From Eledone cirrhosa (lineage: Eukaryota > Mollusca > Cephalopoda > Octopoda > Eledonidae): a DNA stretch of 64,000 nucleotides. Made by a program: the position numbers and the translations under genes. The stretch covers positions 110,258,536 through 110,322,535 of the forward strand of contig OZ024744.1 of assembly GCA_964016885.1 (NCBI GenBank), read 5' to 3'. This document shows, piece by piece, positions 29,141 to 43,200 of the stretch. The stretch's first letter is position 1. Every line of letters begins with the position of its first letter. Below the pieces are notes generated by a model. The model made no database searches, was not told the origin of the DNA, and saw nothing but the letters and a program-made list of their open reading frames with translations.

Positions 29141-30060
29141 ACCTTGCCCTGAACACAGTAAAACTAACACAATCCACTATAACTTACCTTGCCCTGAACA
29201 CAGTAAAACTACACGATCCACTATAACTTACCTTGCCCTGAACACAGTAAAACTACACAATCCACTATAACTAACCTTGCTCTGAACACAGTAAAACTAT
29301 ACAATCTACTATAACTAACCTTGCTCTGAACACAGTAAAACTACACAATCCACTATAAATTACGTTGCCCTGAACACAGTAAGACTACACAATCTTCTAT
29401 AACTTACCTTGCCCTGAACACAGTAAAACTACACAATCCACTATAACTTACCTTGCCCTGAACACAGTAAAACTACACAATCCACTATAACTTACCTTGC
29501 CCTGAACACAGTAAAACTACATATTCCACTATAACTTACCTTGCCCTGAACACAGTAAAACTACACAATCCACTATAACTTACCTTGCCCTGAACACAGT
29601 AAAACAACACAATCCACTATAAATTACCTTGCCCTGAACACAGTAAAACTACACAATCCACTATAACTTACCTTGCCCTGAACACAGTAAAACTACACAA
29701 TCCACTATAACTTACCTTGCCCTGAACACTGTAAAACTACATAATCCACTATAACTTACCTTGCCCTGAAACAGTAAAACTACACAAACCACTATAACTT
29801 ACCTTGCCCTGAACACAGTAAAACTACACAATCCACTATAACTTACCTTGCCCTGAACACAGTAAAACTACACAATCCACTATAACTTACCTTGCCCTGA
29901 ACACAGTAAAACTACACAATCCACTATAAATTACGTTGCCCTGAACATACTAAAACTACACAATCTTCTATAACTTACCTTGCCCTGAACACAGTAAAAC
30001 TACACAATCCACTATAACTTTCCTTGCCCTGAACACAGTAAAACTACACAACCCACTATA
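29140..30060. repeat. Module S copy 1
   Basis: The series is ATCTACTATAACTAACC, GTAAGAC (29379), CATATTCC (29521), AAAACAACACAATCC, CACTGTAAAAC, GAAACAG. The same series lies at 35.7-36.5 kb with GTAAGAC at 35846 and the private CATATTCC at 35988, a constant 6,467-bp offset (147 monomers less one base). It looks like a rearranged fragment of the left end of family A. Confidence 0.75.
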
Positions 30061-31740
30061 ACTTACCTTGCCCTGAAACAGCAAATCTACACAAACCACT
30101 ATAACTTACCTTGCCCTGAACACAGTAAAACTACACAATCCACTATAACTTACCTTGCCCTGAACACAGTAAAACTACACAATCCACTATAACTTACCTT
30201 GCCCTGAACACAGTAAAACTACACAATCCACTATAACTTACCTTGCCCTGAACACAGTAAAACTACACGATCCACTATAACTTACCTTGCCCTGAACACA
30301 GTAAAACTACACGATCCACTATAACTTACCTTGCCCTGAACACAGTAAAACTACACAATCAACTATAACTAACCTTGCTCTGAACACAGTAAAACTACAC
30401 AATCCACTATAACTAACCTTTCTCTGAACACAGTAAAACTATACAATCTACCATAACTTACCTTGCCCTGAACACAGTAAAACTACACAATCCACTATAA
30501 CTTACATTGACCTGAACAGAGTAAAACTACACAATCCACTATAACTTACCTTGCACTGGACACAATAAAACTACACAACCCACTATAACTTACCTTGCCC
30601 TGAACACACTAAAACTACACAATCCACTATAACTTACCTTGCACTGGACACAGTAAAACTACACAATCCACTATAACTTACCTTGACCTGAACAGAGTAA
30701 AACTACACAATCCACTATAACTTACCTTGACCTGAACAGAGTAAAACTACACAATCCACTATAACTTACCTTGACCTGAACAGAGTAAAACTACACAATC
30801 CACTATAACTTACCTTGACCTGAACAGAGTAAAACTACACAATCCACTATAACTTACCTTGCCCTGAACACAGTAAAACTACACAATCCACTATAACTTA
30901 CCTTGACCTGAACAGAGTAAAACTACACAATCCACTATAACTTAACTTGCACTGAAAACGGTAAAACTACACAACCCACTATAACTTACCTTGCCCTGAA
31001 CATAGTAAAAGAACGTAATCCACTATAACTTACCTTCCTTTGAACACAGTAAAACTACACAATCCACTATAATTTACCTTGCCCTGAACACAGTAAAACT
31101 ACAAGATCCACTATAACTTACCTTGCTCTGAACACAGTAAAACTACATAATCCAGTATAACTTACCTTGCCCTGAACACAGTAAAACTAACACAATCCAC
31201 TATAACTTACCTTGCCCTGAACACAGTAAAACTACACAATCCACTATAACTTACCTTGCCCTGAACACAGTAAAACTACACAATCCACTATAAATTACGT
31301 TGCCCTGAACATACAAAAACTACACAATCTTCTATAACTTACCTTGCCCTGAACACAGTAAAACTACACAATCCACTATAACTTTCCTTGCCCTGAACAC
31401 AGTAAAACTACACAACCCACTATAACATACCTTGCCCTGAACACAGTAAAACTACACAATCCACTGTAACTTACCTTGCCCTGAACACAGTAAAACTGCA
31501 TAATCCACTATAACTTACCTTGCCCTGAACACAGTAAAACTACACAATCCACTATAACTTACCTTGCCCTGAACACAGTAAAACTACACAATCCACTATA
31601 AATTACCTTGCCCTGAACACAGTAAAACTACACAATCCACTATAACTTACCTTGCCCTGAACACAGTAAAACTACACAATCCACTATAACTTACCTTGCC
31701 CTGAACACTGTAAAACTACATAATCCACTATAACTTACCT
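30060..31740. repeat. Family B, module J copy 1
   Basis: Marked by GAAACAGCAAATC (30080), AATCAACTATAAC, the rare AACCTTTCTCTG (TCTCTG at 30421), CTTACATTGACC, runs of GACCTGAACAGAG, ACTGAAAACGG, GAACGTAATCC (CATAG at 31001) and CATAATCCAGTATAAC. It recurs at 37.46-39.40 kb (offset 7,700 then 7,656) and at 53.2-54.5 kb (offset 22,775, constant from TCTCTG to CATAG). Confidence 0.8.
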
Positions 31741-33540
31741 TGCCCTGAAACAGTAAAACTACACAAACCACTATAACTTACCTTGCCCTGAACACAGTAA
31801 AACTACACTATCCACTATAACTTACCTTGCCTTGAACACAGTAAAACTACACGATCCACTATAACTTACCTTGCCCTGAACACACTAAAACTACACAATC
31901 CACTATAACTAACCTTGCTCTGAACACAGTAAAACTACACAATCCACTATAACTTACCTTGCCCTGAACACAGTAAAACTACACAATCCACTATAACTAA
32001 CCTTGCTCTGAACACAGTAAAACTATACAATCCACCATAACTTACCTTGCCCTGAACACAGTAAAACTACACAATCCTCTATAACTTACCTTGCCCTGAA
32101 CACACTAAAACTACACAATCCACTATAACTTACCTTGCACTGAAAACAGTAAAACTACACAACCCACTATAACTTATCTTGCTCTGAACACAGTAAAACT
32201 ACACAATCCACTATAACTTACCTTGCCCTGAACATAGTAAAAGAACGTAATCCACTATAACTTACCTTCCTTTGAACACAGTAAAACTACACAATCCACT
32301 ATAACTTACCTTGCCCTGAACACAGTAAAACTACAAGATCCACTATAACTTACCTTGCTCTGAACACAGTAAAACTACATAATCCACTATAACTTACCTT
32401 GCCCTGAACACAGTAAAACTAACACAATCCACTATAACTTACCTTGCCCTGAACACAGTAAAACTACACGATCCACTATAACTTACCTTGCCCTGAACAC
32501 AGTAAAACTACACAATCCACTATAACTAACCTTGCTCTGAACACAGTAAAACTATACAATCTACCATAACTTACCTTGCCCTGAACACAGTAAAACTACA
32601 CAATCCACTATAACTTACCTTGAGCTGAACAGAGTAAAACTACACAATCCACTATAACTTACCTTGCACTGGACACAATAAAACTACACAACCCACTATA
32701 ACTTACCTTGCCCTGAACACACTAATACTACACAATCCACTATAACTTACGTTGCACTGGACACAGTAAAACTACACAATCCACTATAACTTACCTTGAC
32801 CTGAACAGAGTAAAACTACACAATCCACTATAACTTACCTTGACCTGAACAGATTAAAACTACACAATCCACTATAACTTACCTTGACCTGAACAGAGTA
32901 AAACTACACAATCCACTATAACTTACCTTGACCTGAACAGAGTAAAACTACACAATCCACTATAACTTACCTTGCCCTGAACACAGTAAAACTACACAAT
33001 CCACTATAACTTACCTTGACCTGAACAGAGTAAAACTACACAATCCACTATAACTTACCTTGCACTGAAAACGGTAAAACTACACAACCCACTATAACTT
33101 ACCTTGCCCTGAACATAGTAAAAGAACGTAATCCACTATAACTTACCTTCCTTTGAACACAGTAAAACTACACAATCCACTATAATTTACCTTGCCCTGA
33201 ACACAGAAAAACTACAAGATCCACTATAACTTACCTTGCTCTGAACACAGTAAAACTACATAATCCGCTATAACTTACCTTGCCCTGAACACAGTAAAAC
33301 TAACACAATCCACTATAACTTACCTTGCCCTGAACACAGTAAAACTACACAATCCACTATAACTTACCTTGCCCTGAACACAGTAAAACTACACAATCCA
33401 CTATAAATTACGTTGCCCTGAACATACTAAAACTACACAATCTTCTATAACTTACCTTGCCCTGAACACAGTAAAACTACACAATCCACTATAACTTTCC
33501 TTGCCCTGAACACAGTAAAACTACACAACCCACTATAACT
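31741..33540. repeat. Family B, module K copy 1
   Basis: Opens with GAAACAG then the private CTACACTATCC (31803), GCCTTGAAC, ACTTATCTTGC, CATAG at 32233, TATACAATCTACC, GGACACAATAAAAC, CACTAATAC, GAACAGATTAAAAC (GATT at 32852), CATAG at 33114, CACAGAAAAACTACAAG and CATAATCCGC. The series repeats at 39,397, 44,721 and 54,516, and from its middle at about 59.5 kb. Confidence 0.85.
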
Positions 33541-35660
33541 TACCTTGCCCTGAAACAGTAAAACTACACAAACCACTATAACTTACCTTGCCCTGAACAC
33601 AGTAAAACTACACAATCCACTATAACTTACCTTGCCCTGAACACAGTAAAACTACACGATCCACTATAACTTACCTTGCCCTGAACACAGTAAAACTACA
33701 CGATCCACTATAACTTACCTTGCCCTGAACACAGTAAAACTACACAATCAACTATAACTAACCTTGCTCTGAACACAGTAAAACTATACAATCTACCATA
33801 ACTTACCTTGCCCTGAACACAGTAAAACTACACAATCCACTATAACTTACCTTGACCTGAACAGAGTAAAACTACGCAATCCACTATAACTTACCTTGCA
33901 CTGGACACAATAAAACTACACAACCCACTATAACTTACCTTGCTCTGAACACACTAAAACTACACAATCCACTATAACTTACCTTGCACTGGACACAGTA
34001 AAACTACACAATCCACTATAACTTACCTTGACCTGAACAGAGTAAAACTACACAATCCACTATAACTTACCTTGACCTGAACAGAGTAAAACTACACAAT
34101 CCACTATAACTTACCTTGCCCTGAACAGAGTAAAACTACACAATCCACTATAACTTACCTTGACCTGAACAGAGTAAAACTACACAATCCACTATAACTT
34201 ACCTTGACCTGAACAGAGTAAAACTACACAATCCACTATAACTTACCTTGACCTGAACACAGTAAAACTACACAATCCACTATAACTTACCTTGCCCTGA
34301 ACACAGTAAAACTACACAATCCACTATAAATTACGTTGCCCTGAACATACTAAAACTACACAATCTTCTATAACTTACCTTGCCCAGAACACAGTAAAAC
34401 TACACAATCCACTATAACTTTCCTTGCCCTGAACACAGTAAAACTACACAACCCACTATAACATACCTTGCCCTGAACACAGTAAAACTACACAATCCAC
34501 TGTAACTTACCTTGCCCTGAACACAGTAAAACTGCATAATCCACTATAACTTACCTTGCCCTGAACACAGTAAAACTACACAATCCACTATAACTTACCT
34601 TGCCCTGAACACAGTAAAACTACACAATCCACTATAAATTACCTTGCCCTGAACACAGTAAAACTACACAATCCACTATAACTTACCTTGCCCTGAACAC
34701 AGTAAAACTACACAATCCACTATAACTTACCTTGCCCTGAACACTGTAAAACTACATAATCCACTATAACTTACCTTGCCGTGAAACAGTAAAACTACAC
34801 AAACCACTATAACTTACCTTGCCCTGAACACAGTAAAACTACACGATCCACTATAACTTACCTTGCCTTGAACACAGTAAAACTACACGATCCACTATAA
34901 CTTACCTTGCCCTGAACACAGTAAAACTACACAATCCACTATAACTAACCTTGCTCTGAACACAGTAAAACTACACAATCCACTATAACTTACCTTGCCC
35001 TGAACACAGAAAAACTACACAATCCACTATAACTAACCTTGCTCTGAACACAGTAAAACTATACAATCCACCATAACTTACCTTGCCCTGAACACAGTAA
35101 AACTACACAATCCACTATAACTTACCTTGACCTGAACAGAGTAAAACTACACAATCCTCTATAACTTACCTTGCCCTGAACACACTAAAACTACACAATC
35201 CACTATAACTTACCTTGCACTGAAAACAGTAAAACTACACAACCCACTATAACTTACCTTGCTCTGAACACAGTAAAACTACACAATCCACTATAACTTA
35301 CCTTGCCCTGAACATAGTAAAAGAACGTAATCCACTATAACTTACCTTCCTTTGAACACAGTAAAACTACACAATCCACTATAATTTACCTTGCCCTGAA
35401 CACAGTAAAACTACAAGATCCAATATAACTTACCTTGCTCTGAACACAGTAAAACTACATAATCCACTATAACTTACCTTGCCTTGAACACAGTAAAACT
35501 AACACAATCCACTATAACTTACCTTGCCCTGAACACAGTAAAACTACACAATCCACTATAAATTACGTTGCCCTGAACATACTAAAACTACACAATCTTC
35601 TATAACTTACCTTGCCCTGAACACAGTAAAACTGCATAATCCACTATAAATTACCTTGCC
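33540..35660. repeat. Family B, module L copy 2
   Basis: Carries the module-L marker order: ACGCAATCC (33874), GGACACAATAAAAC, GACCTGAACAGAG run, TACGTTGCC, CTGCATAATCC, CATAG at 35313, CAAGATCCAATATAAC. Relative to 46.5-48.4 kb it lacks two monomers near its start, where three CACAATCC monomers are reduced to one. It ends near 35,660 with a switch from CTGCATAATCC/AAATTACC context into module S. Confidence 0.78.
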
Positions 35661-36500
35661 CTGAACACAGTAAAACTACACGATCCACTATAACTTACCT
35701 TGCCCTGAACACAGTAAAACTACACAATCCACTATAACTAACCTTGCTCTGAACACAGTAAAACTATACAATCCACTATAACTAACCTTGCTCTGAACAC
35801 AGTAAAACTACACAATCCACTATAAATTACGTTGCCCTGAACACAGTAAGACTACACAATCTTCTATAACTTACCTTGCCCTGAACACAGTAAAACTACA
35901 CAATCCACTATAACTTACCTTGCCCTGAACACAGTAAAACTACACAATCCACTATAACTTACCTTGCCCTGAACACAGTAAAACTACATATTCCACTATA
36001 ACTTACCTTGCCCTGAACACAGTAAAACTACACAATCCACTATAACTTACCTTGCCCTGAACACAGTAAAACAACACAATCCACTATAAATTACCTTGCC
36101 CTGAACACAGTAAAACTACACAATCCACTATAACTTACCTTGCCCTGAACACAGTAAAACTACACAATCCACTATAACTTACCTTGCCCTGAACACTGTA
36201 AAACTACATAATCCACTATAACTTACCTTGCCCTGAAACAGTAAAACTACACAAACCACTATAACTTACCTTGCCCTGAACACAGTAAAACTACACAATC
36301 CACTATAACTTACCTTGCCCTGAACACAGTAAAACTACACAATCCACTATAACTTACCTTGCCCTGAACACAGTAAAACTACACAATCCACTATAACTTA
36401 CCTTGCCCTGAACACAGTAAAACTACACGATCCACTATAACTTACCTTGCCCTGAACACAGTAAAACTACACGATCCACTATAACTTACCTTGCCCTGAA
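35660..36500. repeat. Module S copy 2
   Basis: Matches 29.2-30.0 kb at an offset of 6,467 bp (GTAAGAC 35846, CATATTCC 35988). In copy 1 the series continues through TACGTTGCC/ACTTTCC into module J; here it continues through CACGATCC twice directly into the right part of module K, so the right junction differs between the two copies. Confidence 0.72.
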
Positions 36501-37460
36501 CACAGTAAAACTACACAATCCACTATAACTTACCTTGACCTGAACAGAGTAAAACTACACAATCCACTATAACTTACCTTGCACTGGACACAATAAAACT
36601 ACACAACCCACTATAACTTACCTTGCCCTGAACACACTAATACTACACAATCCACTATAACTTACCTTGCACTGGACACAGTAAAACTACACAATCCACT
36701 ATAACTTACCTTGACCTGAACAGAGTAAAACTACACAATCCACTATAACTTACCTTGACCTGAACAGATTAAAACTACACAATCCACTATAACTTACCTT
36801 GACCTGAACAGAGTAAAACTACACAATCCACTATAACTTACCTTGACCTGAACAGAGTAAAACTACACAATCCACTATAACTTACCTTGCCCTGAACACA
36901 GTAAAACTACACAATCCACTATAACTTACCTTGACCTGAACAGAGTAAAACTACACAATCCACTATAACTTACCTTGCACTGAAAACGGTAAAACTACAC
37001 AACCCACTATAACTTACCTTGCCCTGAACATAGTAAAAGAACGTAATCCACTATAACTTACCTTCCTTTGAACACAGTAAAACTACACAATCCACTATAA
37101 TTTACCTTGCCCTGAACACAGAAAAACTACAAGATCCACTATAACTTACCTTGCTCTGAACACAGTAAAACTACATAATCCGCTATAACTTACCTTGCCC
37201 TGAACACAGTAAAACTAACACAATCCACTATAACTTACCTTGCCCTGAACACAGTAAAACTACACAATCCACTATAACTTACCTTGCCCTGAACACAGTA
37301 AAACTACACAATCCACTATAAATTACGTTGCCCTGAACATACTAAAACTACACAATCTTCTATAACTTACCTTGCCCTGAACACAGTAAAACTACACAAT
37401 CCACTATAACTTTCCTTGCCCTGAACACAGTAAAACTACACAACCCACTATAACTTACCT
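36500..37460. repeat. Module K copy 2 (right part only)
   Basis: Starts within module K at GACCTGAACAGAG/GGACACAATAAAAC and includes CACTAATAC, GATT at 36767, ACTGAAAACGG, CATAG at 37029, CACAGAAAAACTACAAG and CATAATCCGC. The left half with CTACACTATCC and ACTTATCTTGC is missing. The offset from module K copy 1 is 3,915 bp, 89 monomers less one base. Confidence 0.76.
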
Positions 37461-39396
37461 TGCCCTGAAACAGCAAAACTACACAAACCACTATAACTTA
37501 CCTTGCCCTGAACACAGTAAAACTACACAATCCACTATAACTTACCTTGCCCTGAACACAGTAAAACTACACAATCCACTATAACTTACCTTGCCCTGAA
37601 CACAGTAAAACTACAGAATCCACTATAACTTACCTTGCCCTGAACACAGTAAAACTACACAATCCACTATAACTTACCTTGCCCTGAACACAGTAAAACT
37701 ACACAATCCACTATAACTTACCTTGCCCTGAACACAGTAAAACTACACAATCCACTATAACTTACCTTGCCCTGAACACAGTAAAACTACACAATCCACT
37801 ATAACTTACCTTGACCTGAACAGAGTAAAACTACACAATCCTCTATAACTTACCTTGCCCTGAACACAGTAAAACTACACAATCTTCTATAACTAACCTT
37901 GCTCTGAACACAGTAAAACTACACAATCCACTATAACTTACCTTGCCCTGAACACAGTAAAACTACACGATCCACTATAACTTACCTTGCCCTGAACACA
38001 GTAAAACTACACGATCCACTATAACTTACCTTGCCCTGAACACAGTAAAACTACACAATCAACTATAACTAACCTTGCTCTGAACACAGTAAAACTACAC
38101 AATCCACTATAACTAACCTTTCTCTGAACACAGTAAAACTATACAATCTACCATAACTTACCTTGCCCTGAACACAGTAAAACTACACAATCCACTATAA
38201 CTTACATTGACCTGAACAGAGTAAAACTACACAATCCACTATAACTTACCTTGCACTGGACGCAATAAAACTACACAACCCACTATAACTTACCTTGCCC
38301 TGAACACACTAAAACTACACAATCCACTATAACTTACCTTGCACTGGACACAGTAAAACTACACAATCCACTATAACTTACCTTGACCTGAACAGAGTAA
38401 AACTACACAATCCACTATAACTTACCTTGACCTGAACAGAGTAAAACTACACAATCCACTATAACTTACCTTGACCTGAACAGAGTAAAACTACACAATC
38501 CACTATAACTTACCTTGCCCGGAACACAGTAAAACTACACAATCCACTATAACTTACCTTGACCTGAACAGAGTAAAACTACACAATCCACTATAACTTA
38601 ACTTGCACTGAAAACGGTAAAACTACACAACCCACTATAACTTACCTTGCCCTGAACATAGTAAAAGAACGTAATCCACTATAACTTACCTTCCTTTGAA
38701 CACAGTAAAACTACACAATCCACTATAATTTACCTTGCCCTGAACACAGTAAAACTGCAAGATCCACTATAACTTACCTTGCTCTGAACACAGTAAAACT
38801 ACATAATCCAGTATAACTTACCTTGCCCTGAACACAGTAAAACTAACACAATCCACTATAACTTACCTTGCCCTGAACACAGTAAAACTACACAATCCAC
38901 TATAACTTACCTTGCCCTGAACACAGTAAAACTACACAATCCACTATAAATTACGTTGCCCTGAACATACAAAAACTACACAATCTTCTATAACTTACCT
39001 TGCCCTGAACACAGTAAAACTACACAATCCACTATAACTTTCCTTGCCCTGAACACAGTAAAACTACACAACCCACTATAACATACCTTGCCCTGAACAC
39101 AGTAAAACTACACAATCCACTGTAACTTACCTTGCCCTGAACACAGTAAAACTGCATAATCCACTATAACTTACCTTGCCCTGAACACAGTAAAACTACA
39201 CAATCCACTATAACTTACCTTGCCCTGAACACAGTAAAACTACACAATCCACTATAAATTACCTTGCCCTGAACACAGTAAAACTACACAATCCACTATA
39301 ACTTACCTTGCCCTGAACACAGTAAAACTACACAATCCACTATAACTTACCTTGCCCTGAACACTGTAAAACTACATAATCCACTATAACTTACCT
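37460..39396. repeat. Module J copy 2 with seven extra monomers
   Basis: Repeats module J copy 1: GAAACAGCAAAAC at about 37,471, AACCTTTCTCTG (TCTCTG at 38121), CATAG at 38657, CATACAAAAAC. Between the CAGCAAA landmark and TCTCTG it is about 309 bp longer than copy 1, equal to about seven monomers; this extra stretch (about 37,600-37,910) includes CTACAGAATCC and a CTTCTATAACTAACC monomer. A one-monomer loss in the GACCTGAACAGAG run shifts the offset from 7,700 to 7,656. Confidence 0.76.
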
Positions 39397-41190
39397 TGCC
39401 CTGAAACAGTAAAACTACACAAACCACTATAACTTACCTTGCCCTGAACACAGTAAAACTACACTATCCACTATAACTTACCTTGCCTTGAACACAGTAA
39501 AACTACACGATCCACTATAACTTACCTTGCCCTGAACACACTAAAACTACACAATCCACTATAACTAACCTTGCTCTGAACACAGTAAAACTACACAATC
39601 CACTATAACTTACCTTGCCCTGAACACAGTAAAACTACACAATCCACTATAACTAACCTTGCTCTGAACACAGTAAAACTATACAATCCACCATAACTTA
39701 CCTTGCCCTGAACACAGTAAAACTACACAATCCTCTATAACTTACCTTGCCCTGAACACACTAAAACTACACAATCCACTATAACTTACCTTGCACTGAA
39801 AACAGTAAAACTACACAACCCACTATAACTTATCTTGCTCTGAACACAGTAAAACTACACAATCCACTATAACTTACCTTGCCCTGAACATAGTAAAAGA
39901 ACGTAATCCACTATAACTTACCTTCCTTTGAACACAGTAAAACTACACAATCCACTATAACTTACCTTGCCCTGAACACAGTAAAACTACAAGATCCACT
40001 ATAACTTACCTTGCTCTGAACACAGTAAAACTACATAATCCACTATAACTTACCTTGCCCTGAACACAGTAAAACTAACACAATCCACTATAACTTACCT
40101 TGCCCTGAACACAGTAAAACTACACGATCCACTATAACTTACCTTGCCCTGAACACAGTAAAACTACACAATCCACTATAACTAACCTTGCTCTGAACAC
40201 AGTAAAACTATACAATCTACCATAACTTACCTTGCCCTGAACACAGTAAAACTACACAATCCACTATAACTTACCTTGACCTGAACAGAGTAAAACTACA
40301 CAATCCACTATAACTTACCTTGCACTGGACACAATAAAACTACACAACCCACTATAACTTACCTTGCCCTGAACACACTAATACTACACAATCCACTATA
40401 ACTTACCTTGCACTGGACACAGTAAAACTACACAATCCACTATAACTTACCTTGACCTGAACAGAGTAAAACTACACAATCCACTATAACTTACCTTGAC
40501 CTGAACAGATTAAAACTACACAATCCACTATAACTTACCTTGACCTGAACAGAGTAAAACTACACAATCCACTATAACTTACCTTGACCTGAACAGAGTA
40601 AAACTACACAATCCACTATAACTTACCTTGCCCTGAACACAGTAAAACTACACAATCCACTATAACTTACCTTGACCTGAACAGAGTAAAACTACACAAT
40701 CCACTATAACTTACCTTGCACTGAAAACGGTAAAACTACACAACCCACTATAACTTACCTTGCCCTGAACATAGTAAAAGAACGTAATCCACTATAACTT
40801 ACCTTCCTTTGAACACAGTAAAACTACACAATCCACTATAATTTACCTTGCCCTGAACACAGAAAAACTACAAGATCCACTATAACTTACCTTGCTCTGA
40901 ACACAGTAAAACTACATAATCCGCTATAACTTACCTTGCCCTGAACACAGTAAAACTAACACAATCCACTATAACTTACCTTGCCCTGAACACAGTAAAA
41001 CTACACAATCCACTATAACTTACCTTGCCCTGAACACAGTAAAACTACACAATCCACTATAAATTACGTTGCCCTGAACATACTAAAACTACACAATCTT
41101 CTATAACTTACCTTGCCCTGAACACAGTAAAACTACACAATCCACTATAACTTTCCTTGCCCTGAACACAGTAAAACTACACAACCCACT
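39397..41190. repeat. Module K copy 3
   Basis: Landmarks CTACACTATCC (39459), CATAG (39889 and 40770) and GATT (40508) each lie exactly 7,656 bp (174 x 44) from their equivalents in module K copy 1, and exactly 5,324 bp (121 x 44) before those of copy 4. No net length change has accumulated in about 1.3 kb between these markers. Confidence 0.85.
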
Positions 41191-43200
41191 ATAACTTACC
41201 TTGCCCTGAAACAGTAAAACTACACAAACCACTATAACTTACCTTGCCCTGAACACAGTAAAACTACACAATCCACTATAACTTACCTTGCCCTGAACAC
41301 AGTAAAACTACACAATCCACTATAACTTACCTTGCCCTGAATACAGTAAAACTACACAATCCACTATAACTTACCTTGCCCTGAACACAGTAAAACTACA
41401 CGATCCACTATAACTTACCTTGCCCTGAACACAGTAAAACTACACGATCCACTATAACTTACCTTGCCCTGAACACAGTAAAACTACACAATCAACTATA
41501 ACTAACCTTGCTCTGAACACAGTAAAACTATACAATCTACCATAACTTACCTTGCCCTGAACACAGTAAAACTACACAATCCACTATAACTTACCTTGAC
41601 CTGAACAGAGTAAAACTACGCAATCCACTATAACTTACCTTGCACTGGACACAATAAAACTACACAACCCACTATAACTTACCTTGCTCTGAACACACTA
41701 AAACTACACAATCCACTATAACTTACCTTGCACTGGACACAGTAAAACTACACAATCCACTATAACTTACCTTGACCTGAACAGAGTAAAACTACACAAT
41801 CCACTATAACTTACCTTGACCTGAACAGAGTAAAACTACACAATCCACTATAACTTACCTTGCCCTGAACAGAGTAAAACTACACAATCCACTATAACTT
41901 ACCTTGACCTGAACAGAGTAAAACTACACAATCCACTATAACTTACCTTGACCTGAACAGAGTAAAACTACACAATCCACTATAACTTACCTTGACCTGA
42001 ACACAGTAAAACTACACAATCCACTATAACTTACCTTGCCCTGAACACAGTAAAACTACACAATCCACTATAAATTACGTTGCCCTGAACATACTAAAAC
42101 TACACAATCTTCTATAACTTACCTTGCCCTGAACACAGTAAAACTACACAATCCACTATAACTTTCCTTGCCCTGAACACAGTAAAACTACACAACCCAC
42201 TATAACATACCTTGCCCTGAACACAGTAAAACTACACAATCCACTGTAACTTACCTTGCCCTGAACACAGTAAAACTGCATAATCCACTATAACTTACCT
42301 TGCCCTGAACACAGTAAAACTACACAATCCACTATAACTTACCTTGCCCTGAACACAGTAAAACTACACAATCCACTATAAATTACCTTGCCCTGAACAC
42401 AGTAAAACTACACAATCCACTATAACTTACCTTGCCCTGAACACAGTAAAACTACACAATCCACTATAACTTACCTTGCCCTGAACACTGTAAAACTACA
42501 TAATCCACTATAACTTACCTTGCCCTGAAACAGTAAAACTACACAAACCACTATAACTTACCTTGCCCTGAACACAGTAAAACTACACGATCCACTATAA
42601 CTTACCTTGCCTTGAACACAGTAAAACTACACGATCCACTATAACTTACCTTGCCCTGAACACAGTAAAACTACACAATCCACTATAACTAACCTTGCTC
42701 TGAACACAGTAAAACTACACAATCCACTATAACTTACCTTGCCCTGAACACAGTAAAACTACACAATCCACTATAACTTACCTTGCCCTGAACACAGTAA
42801 AACTACACAATCCACTATAACTAACCTTGCTCTGAACACAGTAAAACTACACAATCCACTATAACTTACCTTGCCCTGAACATAGTAAAAGAACGTAATC
42901 CACTATAACTTACCTTCCTTTGAACACAGTAAAACTACACAATCCACTATAATTTACCTTGCCCTGAACACAGTAAAACTACAAGATCCAATATAACTTA
43001 CCTTGCTCTGAACACAGTAAAACTACATAATCCACTATAACTTACCTTGCCTTGAACACAGTAAAACTAACACAATCCACTATAACTTACCTTGCCCTGA
43101 ACACAGTAAAACTACACAATCCACTATAAATTACGTTGCCCTGAACATACTAAAACTACACAATCTTCTATAACTTACCTTGCCCTGAACACAGTAAAAC
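41190..43200. repeat. Module L copy 3 (four-monomer deletion)
   Basis: Module-L order with ACGCAATCC at 41618, CTGCATAATCC at 42276 and CATAG at 42881. It matches 46.5-48.7 kb at an offset of 5,324 bp up to about 42,780 and 5,500 bp after about 42,880. The 176-bp change equals four monomers lost here near 42,780-42,880, removing the CCACCATAAC, CCTCTATAAC and ACTGAAAACAG monomers seen at 48.1-48.3 kb. Confidence 0.8.
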
